Source: an uncultured Clostridia bacterium (GTDB lineage Bacteria > Bacillota > Clostridia > Christensenellales > CAG-138). From it: 64,000 nt of DNA. The notes below the pieces were generated by a model. That model saw only the letters and a program-made list of their open reading frames with translations, made no database searches and was not told the origin of the DNA. Every line of letters starts with the position of its first letter. Position 1 is the stretch's first letter. Below are positions 26,601 to 34,093 of this stretch, piece after piece. The stretch is from NCBI GenBank assembly GCA_946411635.1, contig CAMKES010000004.1, positions 1 to 64,000 on the forward strand, in the 5' to 3' direction. The position numbers and the translations under genes are program-made.

Positions 26601-29600
26601 TTTTCGGTTCGGTTGAACGAGGCGAGCGCCGCTTTGCGTTCCTCCGTCAGAAGTGTGATTTCATTCAGCGGCTCGTTGCGGAGCAGCGCCTTCAGAGCCG
26701 ATTCCATGCTCTCCAGCATAGAGCGGATGTTCCATTCCTCATAGTGCTCCGTTTCGTATTCGCAGTCGATCCGGAATCCGTCCTCCGTGTCGAATACGAA
26801 GAACGTCAGCGGCGCTTTCATGTCGTCCGGCTGGAGAGCGATCTGTTCCGCAGGCTTTCCGGCGACGGTGAACGCCTCGCCGATCGCGCCCTGATAGACG
26901 AACAGGATATTCGCCTTCACGTCGAACGCGCGGGAGATCTCCGCGAACGAATAGATATCGTGCGTCATGCTGTCGCTCAGCTGTCTGCCGATGCGCGAAA
27001 CGAACGCACTGCCCGTCTCGTCCTTTTTCAGATCGCAGACGACCGGCAGCGTGTGCACGAACATGCCGACGGCGTCCATCAGCCGCGCGTCGTTCCTGCC
27101 GTTGTAGACGGTGGTATAGACGCAATCGGTGCGGGCGAGGAACTTCGCGAGCGTGAAGCCGAAGGCCGCGTTCCAGAGCGCGTTTGTCGTGGTCCGTGCG
27201 TTTCGCAGGAACCGTTCCGCGGCGGCGCGGTCCAGGACGACGCGATGCGACAGAAGTCCGACGTCGGCGACCGCGTCGTTCTTGTCGCGCACGGGCAGAC
27301 AATCGGCGTCCAGACCGTCGAGCAGGGCGGTATAGTACGCCTTCGCCTCCGCGTATGCCGGACCCTTGCGAAGCGCTTCTTCCTCCAGCGCGTAATCAAA
27401 GCCGGTAAAGCGTTCCGCTTTGGGCGAACCGCCGCCGTAGGCAAGCTCAAGATCGCGCAGGAGCACGCCGAGGGATTCCCCGTCAAAGACCAGATGATGC
27501 GCGTCGAAGAACAGATACAGGCTCGCGCCGTCGCGGATCAGCGCGGCGCGCACGAGCGGCGCGTCCGTCAGCCGGAACGGGCGAACGAGCTCGGAAAAGC
27601 CGAGATGCAGATCCGACCGGTCGAGGACCGCGATCTCGATTTGGTCCCCGTCGTGCCGCTCGGCCGTGACCTTGCCGGATTCGGAAACGGCAAGCCGCGT
27701 TTTGAGATACGGATGCGCGTCGATCGCCGCGGTCAGCGCCTTCTTGAGACGGTCCGCGTCGACCGAGGGATCGAGTTTCAAAAGCAGCGGGATGTTGTAG
27801 GCGGTCGAGTTCGGGCTTGCAAGGCATTCCACGTAGACGCCCTGCTGCACGCTCGACAGCGGGAAGGCTTCCGCTTCGCCGGGCTGCGCTTCCTTCGGGG
27901 CTTCGGCCGTCTGCGCCGGCTCCGCCGGGGGCGCGAGGACCGCGGCAAGCCTTCGGATCGTTTCGTACTGCCTCAGTTCCGAGATCCGCATGTTCACGCC
28001 GAACGCTTCGCTCAGCGCCACGTTCAGCTTCAGCACGCCGACCGAGGTCAGGCCCGCGTCCAGAAGATTCGTGTCGATCCCGAAGCCCGAATGCCCGATC
28101 GCTTCCGCCGCAAGATCGAAGACCTTCCGCTGCGTTTCGTTTTCGGGCGGCGTCTCCTGCGTCTGCTGACGCTCTGGATAGGGCAGCGCCTTTTTATTGA
28201 CCTTCTGGTTCTGGTTCAGCGGGATGCGTTCGATCTGCATCGTCACCGCCGGGACCATGTAATCCGGTTTTTCGGACCGGATAAACGCGTTCAGCGCCGC
28301 GACGTCGACCGGTTCGTCGGCGACGACGTACGCCGCGATGAATTTGCCGCCGGACGGCTCCGTAAAGTCCGCGACCGTCGCGTCTTTGATCCCGTCGAAG
28401 CGGCGGATGACCTCCTCGACCTCCTTGAGCTCCACGCGAAAGCCGCGAATCTTGACCTGGCTGTCGCCGCGGCCCACGAACTGCAGGTTGCCGTCCATGA
28501 GAAAACGCACGCGGTCGCCGGTGCGATAGGCGCGTTCATAGCCCGGCGCCGTGCAGAACGGGTTTCTGACGTACGCCTTTTCGGTCTTTTCGGGATCGTT
28601 GAGGTATCCCGCGGTCACGTGCGGTCCGGTGATCCACAGCTCGCCCTTTGCGCCGGGCGGCACGAGGCGGCCGGCGCCGTCCACGACGTACAGCTTGACG
28701 TTGTCGACCGCATGTCCGATCGGGATGTCCTCGTACGGCCGGTCCACGGGGAACGCGGTGACCAGCACGGAGCCCTCCGTCGGTCCGTACAGATTATAGA
28801 GCCGGAAATCCTTCGGCGGATCGATCGGCACGAGCTTTTCACCCGCGACCGAAAGCGTGCGGAGCGTCTTCGTGCCCTGCATCCGCAAAAACTGCGTGCC
28901 GACCTGCGTGGTCATGATGGAATTTGTGATCCCGTTTTCGTTGAAATAGCGCTGCAGCGCGAAAAGATCGAGCCGCAGATCATCCGGTATGATGTACAGC
29001 GCCGCGCCGGACGTGATGATGGGATAGGTATCGAAAACGTTGGCGTCGAAGCCGAAGCTCGCGTAGACCGCGAACCGGCTGCCCGGTCCGAACCGGTAGA
29101 AATCGCGTCCCCAGGCGACGGTGACCATCGTGTTCGCGTGGCGGAACATGACGCCCTTCGGCTTTCCGGTCGAGCCGGAGGTGTACAGCACGATGAACAG
29201 ATCCTCGGGCGACGGGGCCGAAAGCGGCGTGTCGTCGTCCGAAAGCGCCGGGATCGCGTCGGTCATCATCCGTTCGCCGGTAAAGTCGTCCGTAATGCGG
29301 GGAGAAAGCTCCTCCGTCGTGATCAAAAACGACGCGCCGGAATCCGAAAGCATCTGATTCAGCCGCTCCGTGGGGTACGAGGGATCCATCGGAAGATATG
29401 CCGCGCCCGATTTCAGAACGCCCATCGAGCAAAGCAGCATGTATTCGCACCGCGGGATCATGATCCCGACGATGCTGCCGCGGCCCACGCCGCGCTTTAC
29501 GAGATGCTTTGCAAGACGGTCGGTGATCGCGTCGACCTCGCGGTAGGTGAACCGTCTGTCCAGATACACGAGGCATTCCGCGTCCGGGGTTTTGCGCGCC

Positions 29601-30928
29601 TGCATCCGGAACAGATCGACCACGGTATGCGCCGTGTCGTAGTCCTTTTCCGTGCAGTTGAAGGCGTCGATGCGCGCGCGGTTCGCTTCGGAAACGGGGT
29701 CGATCGCGCCGATGCGGTCCGCGGTGCACAGCTGCGCCGCGACGGTCAGGAACGTATCGATAAAGCTTCGGACATAGTCCTCCGTGTAGAGGGAGCGGCG
29801 GTACTTTGCGATCACCGCGTAGCCCTCCGGACGCTTGCGGACCGTAAACTCCAGATCACAGATCGGATCGTTCGTATTCAGAAGCTCGACCGGCGCGGTT
29901 TTTCCGCCGATCGAAACGTCGTTCAGAAGGTCCGCGTGGTACACGAAGGAGAGGTTTTCGCGGATCCCGTACTTCGCCGCGAGCTCGGAAAAATCGACGC
30001 AGTCGTTCTGCTGCATCCGGTAATAGCTGTCATAGACGCGGGAAAGGTATGCCTTCGGGCTTTCGTCCGCCGAGAAGCGTACGCGGATCGGCAGCGTACG
30101 AACGAACATGCCGAAGACCGGGTCGTTTTTGAACGCCGAGCGTCCGTTGTGCGCCGACGTAAAGACGGCCTCCTCCGTGCCGGCGTAAACCGCCAGCGTA
30201 AAGCCGAAGGCGCCGAGGAACAGCGCGTTCTCGCTGATCCCGTTCGTCTTCGCGAAGGCTTCGCCCATGCCGAGCGGAAGGACGCCGCAGGGGATCTCAA
30301 CGATCCCCATGCCGGAGGGCTTTTCTTTCAGGACCTGATCCGGATCGAGACGGAAATCGAAATCCGCGCCGTCAAGCTCGTCGTGCAGCATCGCCCGGAT
30401 CCGTTCCGTCCGTTCGGGGTCCTTATCGGCCGGCGTCAGCAGCTCGGAGAACGTCGGCGATTCCTTCGGAAGCGCTTCGCCGCCGTATGCCGCGGCGATC
30501 CCGTCGAGCAGCAGACGCAGCGACATGCCGTCGAATACGATGTGGTGAACGTCGAGAAGAAGCCCGTCGCCCTCGGGCGTGCTGAGATAGGCGAACCGGT
30601 ACAGCGGACCGTTTGCAAGATCGAACGGCCGCAGAAAGCCCCTGACGCCGTCCTCGATCCGGTCCGCACGCAGCGCGTCCACACGGATCTCCGTCCTTTT
30701 GAATACGATCGAGGGCACGCCGTGCGATTCCCGGACCACGGCAAACAGGGCCTCATGCCCTTCGGCGGCCGTTTTGACTGCCGCGATCAGCCGTTCCCGA
30801 TCGACGGTCTCCGGCAGCCGCACGAGCACCGGAATATTGTATTTCAGCGTATCCGGCGCCTGCGCGCATTCAAGATAGACGCCGGTCTGTCCCGCGTTCA
30901 AAGTGATTTCCTTGTTCGATTCCGTCAT
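23672..30928 (-). CDS. Dimodular non-ribosomal peptide synthetase, C-A-T-C-A-T-R
   Basis: 2418 aa, cytoplasmic. C1 has HHIVFDG at about 128-134. A1 (about 455-910) has YTSGSTGKPKG, YGPTEG and NQKVNKKALP. The first carrier Ser is near 962 (GLTSVG). C2 has HHLVFDG near 1144. A2 has YTSGTTGKPKG near 1597. The second carrier Ser is near 1978 (GGSSI). The terminal reductase has GATGFLG near 2060 and the YVRTK catalytic pair at 2214/2218. A first-module C domain suggests N-acylation; the reductase should release an aldehyde by NAD(P)H reduction. The expected product is an N-acyl dipeptide aldehyde or, if deacylated, a cyclic (dihydro)pyrazinone. Hand-aligned specificity residues are D-A-F-I-S-A-L-V-L for A1 and D-A-M-F-S-G-G-I-F for A2, pointing to non-polar residues. 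The start follows AGGAGGAACGT. Confidence 0.95.
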   Translation of the reverse strand: MTESNKEITLNAGQTGVYLECAQAPDTLKYNIPVLVRLPETVDRERLIAAVKTAAEGHEALFAVVRESHGVPSIVFKRTEIRVDALRADRIEDGVRGFLRPFDLANGPLYRFAYLSTPEGDGLLLDVHHIVFDGMSLRLLLDGIAAAYGGEALPKESPTFSELLTPADKDPERTERIRAMLHDELDGADFDFRLDPDQVLKEKPSGMGIVEIPCGVLPLGMGEAFAKTNGISENALFLGAFGFTLAVYAGTEEAVFTSAHNGRSAFKNDPVFGMFVRTLPIRVRFSADESPKAYLSRVYDSYYRMQQNDCVDFSELAAKYGIRENLSFVYHADLLNDVSIGGKTAPVELLNTNDPICDLEFTVRKRPEGYAVIAKYRRSLYTEDYVRSFIDTFLTVAAQLCTADRIGAIDPVSEANRARIDAFNCTEKDYDTAHTVVDLFRMQARKTPDAECLVYLDRRFTYREVDAITDRLAKHLVKRGVGRGSIVGIMIPRCEYMLLCSMGVLKSGAAYLPMDPSYPTERLNQMLSDSGASFLITTEELSPRITDDFTGERMMTDAIPALSDDDTPLSAPSPEDLFIVLYTSGSTGKPKGVMFRHANTMVTVAWGRDFYRFGPGSRFAVYASFGFDANVFDTYPIITSGAALYIIPDDLRLDLFALQRYFNENGITNSIMTTQVGTQFLRMQGTKTLRTLSVAGEKLVPIDPPKDFRLYNLYGPTEGSVLVTAFPVDRPYEDIPIGHAVDNVKLYVVDGAGRLVPPGAKGELWITGPHVTAGYLNDPEKTEKAYVRNPFCTAPGYERAYRTGDRVRFLMDGNLQFVGRGDSQVKIRGFRVELKEVEEVIRRFDGIKDATVADFTEPSGGKFIAAYVVADEPVDVAALNAFIRSEKPDYMVPAVTMQIERIPLNQNQKVNKKALPYPERQQTQETPPENETQRKVFDLAAEAIGHSGFGIDTNLLDAGLTSVGVLKLNVALSEAFGVNMRISELRQYETIRRLAAVLAPPAEPAQTAEAPKEAQPGEAEAFPLSSVQQGVYVECLASPNSTAYNIPLLLKLDPSVDADRLKKALTAAIDAHPYLKTRLAVSESGKVTAERHDGDQIEIAVLDRSDLHLGFSELVRPFRLTDAPLVRAALIRDGASLYLFFDAHHLVFDGESLGVLLRDLELAYGGGSPKAERFTGFDYALEEEALRKGPAYAEAKAYYTALLDGLDADCLPVRDKNDAVADVGLLSHRVVLDRAAAERFLRNARTTTNALWNAAFGFTLAKFLARTDCVYTTVYNGRNDARLMDAVGMFVHTLPVVCDLKKDETGSAFVSRIGRQLSDSMTHDIYSFAEISRAFDVKANILFVYQGAIGEAFTVAGKPAEQIALQPDDMKAPLTFFVFDTEDGFRIDCEYETEHYEEWNIRSMLESMESALKALLRNEPLNEITLLTEERKAALASFNRTEKEIEDTDIATLFRRIAARYPDRTALICGDVRMNYRTVDDLSDRIAAYAKRLGIGPEDVVSILIPRSEYMAVTALGALKAGAAYQPLDPGYPTERLQYMIGDANAKLLITDETLVGLLPDYKGPVLFLKDLASLPESGAVESGLRPDNLFILLYTSGTTGKPKGVMLTHRNLVNFCDWHRTYYALTPESVVAAYASFGFDANMMDMYPALTTGAAVCIVPEDLRIDLPLLNEYYKKNGVTHVFMTTQMGRLFASQIQDASLRHLSVGGEKLVPLQPPEGYTLTNGYGPTECTIFSTTQPVDRLYDRIPIGSPLSNYKLYVTDSFGHELPVGAMGELWIAGRGVGRGYLNLPGRTASVFTENPFCSEAGFDRVFRTGDVVRRLADGRIDFIGRNDGQVKIRGFRIELAEVEGVIRDYPGIRDVTVQAFEDEAFGGKFIAAYVVSDAAVDFGSLSDFIRGKKPSYMIPAAFMQLDAIPLNQNQKVNKRALPTPKRREETGDFVEPATPLEREICEKYASILGLERVSATDSFFDIGGSSISVAEIVMFAMNKGYPIVYKDVFANPSARELARVIVGQGKDEKSRAAADFDYTAINELIRVNAMDHVDEISARPLGNVILTGATGFLGIHVLYAYLKNTDGKITCLIRRGRYETAEKRMKTMLMYYFGEMMPELFGKRIFCVDGDITVPESLSALESSDAGVVINCAACVKHFAKDDILDRINVHGVENLIDFCVRSKKRLVQISTISVGGEIGTKNLRKLREDMLYFGQNVDNDYVRTKFLAERAILNARVNRGLDAVILRVGNLMGRHTDGEFQINFETNAFMRSLWAYIQLKQVPVTILEQPAEFSPIDSVANAVLTLAGVDGRFSIFHVNNNHSVTMADLMAVVRQHGFDVKAVSEAEFRNTLSEATKHEEESRTVLSLVAYSNKEGDDLALVEADHRFSVNALFRLGFKWPIIDDSYLERAIWSLDSFGFFTETE

Positions 30929-30957
30929 ACGTTCCTCCTGACGTCTCTTTTTTCCAT

Positions 30958-32907
30958 TTATCGAATCCTGAAAACCAGGGTCAAAACGTTTCTGCCGCCG
31001 ACGTAATTCCAGCTCGCGGTTTCGGCGAGATTCCGGATAAACCGGATGCCGAGTCCGCCCTCGTCCATGCTTAAGAACTCGTCGTCCTCCTTCAGCGTTT
31101 CCGAGAACGGGTCGAAGCGCACGCCGTTGTCCCGAAGCTCCACGGTCAGCAGATCCCCGTCGCGGCGGACGCGGTAATCGGCTTCGGTCGCGTTTGCGTA
31201 CCGCACGACGTTGACGAAGGCCTCTTCGCAGGCGAGCACGATCTTCTTCGCGTTTGCGCTCCCTTCGCATTCGGAAAGGATCTCCCGCTTGACCGGCTCG
31301 AACGCGTCAAGCGTAAGCGCCAGCGCCGTCCGCCCGTCCGCTCCCGTATAATACGCCGCAACGACCGTGATGTCGTCGAACTGCTCGCAGCCGGCAAAGA
31401 ACGCGTCGACCGATTCTTCGACCGCCTTTACGGCCGCGCGGCTGTCCGCGCCGCCGAACGTCTGCGAAAGCCGAAGAAGCCGTTCCGTGCCGTAAAACGT
31501 TTTTTCCGTGCTGACCGCCTCGGTCACGCCGTCGGTATACAGCAGCACGCCTTCGCCGGGCGCGAGCGTCAGGGTCTCCGTTTCGATGTCCGCGTCCGGG
31601 AAAAGCCCGAGCGCGATGCCGGGCTTCGGCTTCAGATACGCGGCCGCGCCGCGCTTCAGCAGCACGGGCGGATTGTGTCCCGCGTTGGCGCAGCGGACGG
31701 TCCCGGTCCGCGGATCGATGAGCATGGCAAAGAGCGTGACGAACATGCCCTCGGGATTCTGCGCGCAAAGATCATCGTTGACGCTGTTCAGCGCCTCCGC
31801 CGGATCGTCGAAGCGCATGATCCGCTCCCGCACGAGGTTCTTGGTCAGCGCCATGAACAGCGCGCCCGCGATGCCCTTGCCGGAAACGTCCGCGATCAGC
31901 GCGCAGTACTGCCCGTCGGGGCGCGGGAAGCAATCGTAGAAGTCGCCGCCGACTTCCTTTGCGGGCCGCATCAGTCCGCAGACGTCCACGCCGTCTTTGC
32001 AGTCGTGGAACGACGCCGGAACCATTCCGTACTGGATGCGCCGGGCGACGTCAAGCTGCGCGCGCTCGTACTGCCGCTGCGCGGTGATCGTTTCGATGTT
32101 GCCGATATAGGTGCGGATATCGCCGGACATCGTTTCGAACGCATCGGCGATCTGCTGGATCTCATCCTGCGAACGGATCGAAAGCGGCGCGCTCTCCGTC
32201 GACGGATCGAACTGCTTCATGCGCTCCGCAACGGCGTGCAGAGGCCGGATCAGACGGCGGCGAAGCAGGAAATACAAAATGAGGAACGCGACGATCAGAG
32301 ACGCGGACATGGGCAGAACGCGCACGAGAAACTGCTTCGCGATCGCCTGGTTGCTGACGTCGACGCTCACGTCCGCGCCGATCAGCGCGGCAGTTTTTCC
32401 GGACGGAGCGCGATACGGCGTGATCCAGACCGACGTTTTGCCGAATCGGTTGTTCAGAATGAAGCTGTCGTTGCTTTCGCGCCCTTCGAGCGCGATCCGT
32501 TCCTGCTCGCGCATCGGCTCTCTGCTCGTCGAGCCGAGTCCGAGCCCTTCGCGCACGAGCTCGTCAAGCTCGTCGTCGGAAGCGACGGTCATGACGTAAT
32601 GCCGCACTTCGTCCGCATCCACGGTATATACGTACAGATACGCCAGCGACAGACTCTGACAGATCGTCCGCAGCTGCATTCTGGCCATATCGTACGCCGG
32701 CTTGTTCTGCGGATCCGTGATCAGATCCAGACCGATCGTATTCAGCATCTCCGAAGTGATATAGGCCGCGCTGCGTCCGACGGTCCGGTTTTGCTCCAGC
32801 TCGGCCGAATACGCGCTGCTGAAGCCGAGCGCCGCCGATGCAAGGATGGTCAGGACCAGCGTGATCGAAAAAACAAGGACGATCCGTTTTCCGATCGAAC
32901 GCTTCAT
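30958..32907 (-). CDS. Membrane sensor PP2C phosphatase fused to RsbW-like ATPase
   Basis: 649 aa. It has an N-terminal helix (about 8-30), an extracytoplasmic sensor domain (about 31-205), a second helix (about 206-228), a HAMP-like segment (RRLIRPLHAVAERMKQF), and a SpoIIE/RsbU phosphatase domain (about 290-510). The phosphatase metal motifs are GGDFYDCF, ADVSGKGIAG and QFDDITVV. The C-terminus is a GHKL ATPase (about 520-649) with N-box EAFVNVVRYA, DNGVRFDP and GGLGI. In classical partner switching, the RsbU phosphatase and RsbW kinase act oppositely on a STAS protein; here both are in one chain. It overlaps the STAS gene by 4 bp (ATGA) and lies 29 bp before the NRPS gene. It probably senses an external cue and sets the phosphorylation state of the STAS partner. 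The final target is not known. Confidence 0.9.
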   Translation of the reverse strand: MKRSIGKRIVLVFSITLVLTILASAALGFSSAYSAELEQNRTVGRSAAYITSEMLNTIGLDLITDPQNKPAYDMARMQLRTICQSLSLAYLYVYTVDADEVRHYVMTVASDDELDELVREGLGLGSTSREPMREQERIALEGRESNDSFILNNRFGKTSVWITPYRAPSGKTAALIGADVSVDVSNQAIAKQFLVRVLPMSASLIVAFLILYFLLRRRLIRPLHAVAERMKQFDPSTESAPLSIRSQDEIQQIADAFETMSGDIRTYIGNIETITAQRQYERAQLDVARRIQYGMVPASFHDCKDGVDVCGLMRPAKEVGGDFYDCFPRPDGQYCALIADVSGKGIAGALFMALTKNLVRERIMRFDDPAEALNSVNDDLCAQNPEGMFVTLFAMLIDPRTGTVRCANAGHNPPVLLKRGAAAYLKPKPGIALGLFPDADIETETLTLAPGEGVLLYTDGVTEAVSTEKTFYGTERLLRLSQTFGGADSRAAVKAVEESVDAFFAGCEQFDDITVVAAYYTGADGRTALALTLDAFEPVKREILSECEGSANAKKIVLACEEAFVNVVRYANATEADYRVRRDGDLLTVELRDNGVRFDPFSETLKEDDEFLSMDEGGLGIRFIRNLAETASWNYVGGRNVLTLVFRIR

Positions 32908-33197
32908 GATTCAACGTGCAGGCGCTTCAGAAAGCCCGCCATTTCGAGCACGTCCATGATCTCCGGCTGTACGTTCTTCAGCGTCAGCCGCCCGTCCAGC
33001 TTCTTGTGGGCGGCGACGATCTGCCGAAGTCCTGCCGAGGACGTGTATTCCAGCGCCTCAAGGTCGAAGACGAGCGACGGCGTGCCGGCGTCCAGCGCGT
33101 CGATCTGCTCCTCCAAAAGCGCGGCGGCCTGCGTGTCGAGCCAGCCCGCGAGCTTCAGCGTAACGACGCCGTTTTCTTCGATCTTTTCAATGGTCAT
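32904..33197 (-). CDS. STAS-domain anti-sigma-factor antagonist
   Basis: 97 aa, a single SpoIIAA/RsbV-type STAS domain. The segment LEYTSSAGLRQI holds the serine that is phosphorylated in this family (probably Ser54 by alignment with RsbV). The ribosome site AGGAGG lies 8 bases before the ATG. It begins one base after the phosphopantetheinyl transferase stop and overlaps the phosphatase/kinase gene, so it is the obvious substrate of that enzyme. Its downstream partner (a sigma factor, anti-sigma factor or an NRPS-related protein) is not encoded in the operon. Confidence 0.92.
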   Translation of the reverse strand: MTIEKIEENGVVTLKLAGWLDTQAAALLEEQIDALDAGTPSLVFDLEALEYTSSAGLRQIVAAHKKLDGRLTLKNVQPEIMDVLEMAGFLKRLHVES

Positions 33198-33198
33198 G

Positions 33199-33876
33199 TC
33201 AAATACCTCCTGTGATTTCTTCTATCGGAACGATCTCCGTTTGTATCCGAATGTCTTCTCCCGCGCGGCAGACCGCGTAACGGAAGCCCGGCAGCGCGCC
33301 GTCGGCAAAAGCGAGCGGCCCGGGAATGCCTGCGCCGCTTGCGCGGATCGCAGGGGCGAGCGTGATCGAAAACGATCCGGGATCCAGAAGGAGCCCCTTT
33401 CCGAGCGCCTTCATACAGCTCTCTTTCAGCACCCAATACCGGAAAAACAGCGCGTCGCGCTCCGCTTCCGGCGCCGCCGCCAGCACGGAACGCTCGTCTG
33501 CGGTCAGCACGCGGGTGAACAGCTTCCGATCGACCGGGCGGATCCTTTCGACGTCGCAGCCCACCTCCGCGTCCGAGACGGCGAGCATCGCATATTCTCC
33601 GGCGTGCGAGAGGTTGAAAAAGAACCCGTCCGCATCGGCGAGATACGGCTTTTGATGCGCCCCGTACCGGTAGGAGATCGCTTCGCGGCCCCGGCCGGCC
33701 TTTTGCAGCGCGTAAAGCAGCAGCCCCTCCGCGCCGAGAGACAGCATCCGGTCCTTCGGAAAACGATACCGGTCGGTCTTTTGCCTTCGCGCCTCCGAAG
33801 CCGCCGTGTACAGGCTTCGGTAAAGCCGCTCGTCCGCAAGCGGACTTACGCAGGTAAAATAGATCCTCGTCAGCAT
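33199..33876 (-). CDS. 4'-phosphopantetheinyl transferase (Sfp type)
   Basis: Transfers phosphopantetheine from CoA to carrier-domain serines. The protein has 225 aa, as usual for Sfp. The magnesium-binding motif VGCDVER and the WVLKESCMKALGKG motif are intact, with NLSHAGEYAMLAV before them. It is the first gene of the NRPS operon and would activate Ser962 and Ser1978 of the synthetase. The start codon ATG at 33876 matches the family N-terminus, but AAAGGA lies unusually close to it; a longer frame reaches 33954 across the promoter region and is unlikely. Confidence 0.93.
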   Translation of the reverse strand: MLTRIYFTCVSPLADERLYRSLYTAASEARRQKTDRYRFPKDRMLSLGAEGLLLYALQKAGRGREAISYRYGAHQKPYLADADGFFFNLSHAGEYAMLAVSDAEVGCDVERIRPVDRKLFTRVLTADERSVLAAAPEAERDALFFRYWVLKESCMKALGKGLLLDPGSFSITLAPAIRASGAGIPGPLAFADGALPGFRYAVCRAGEDIRIQTEIVPIEEITGGI

Positions 33877-33906
33877 TCCTTTGTACACCGTCGTTCGAAT
33901 TGATAT

Positions 33907-33929
33907 ATTTTCACATATGCAGTGTAAAA
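33907..33929. promoter_or_regulatory. Promoter/operator region of the NRPS operon
   Basis: Read on the minus strand, TTTTACAC-TGCATAT-GTGAAAAT forms an imperfect inverted repeat (TTTACAC / GTGAAA). It overlaps a weak promoter: TTTACA followed 17 bp later by TATCAA, about 25 bp before the start codon. This region could be bound by a repressor or need an alternative sigma factor. Confidence 0.4.
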
Positions 33930-33989
33930 CAAATCCGGCCGGAATGCAATGCACAATTTGTAAAGATCGGTCCGCATCGCCGTTCCGCA

Positions 33990-34024
33990 GAAAAAACCCC
34001 CTTTGCGAACACGCAAAAGGGGGT
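33990..34024 (-). terminator. Terminator after the giant subtilisin gene
   Basis: Minus-strand stem ACCCCCTTTTGCG / CGCAAAGGGGGT (one A bulge) with a short loop and six U residues. Confidence 0.8.
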
Positions 34025-34093
34025 CGGCGCCGGAAAAAACGAACACCCGGCCGGGCAGAAATGCCGCAGCCGGGCGGTTCGGTTAAAGGGATC

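Noticed and set aside
23792..31006. Plus-strand open frame of about 2400 codons
   Set aside because: It lies exactly opposite the NRPS gene, encodes Arg/His/Val-rich sequence without any domain, and is open only because high-GC codon use on the other strand avoids the complementary stops.
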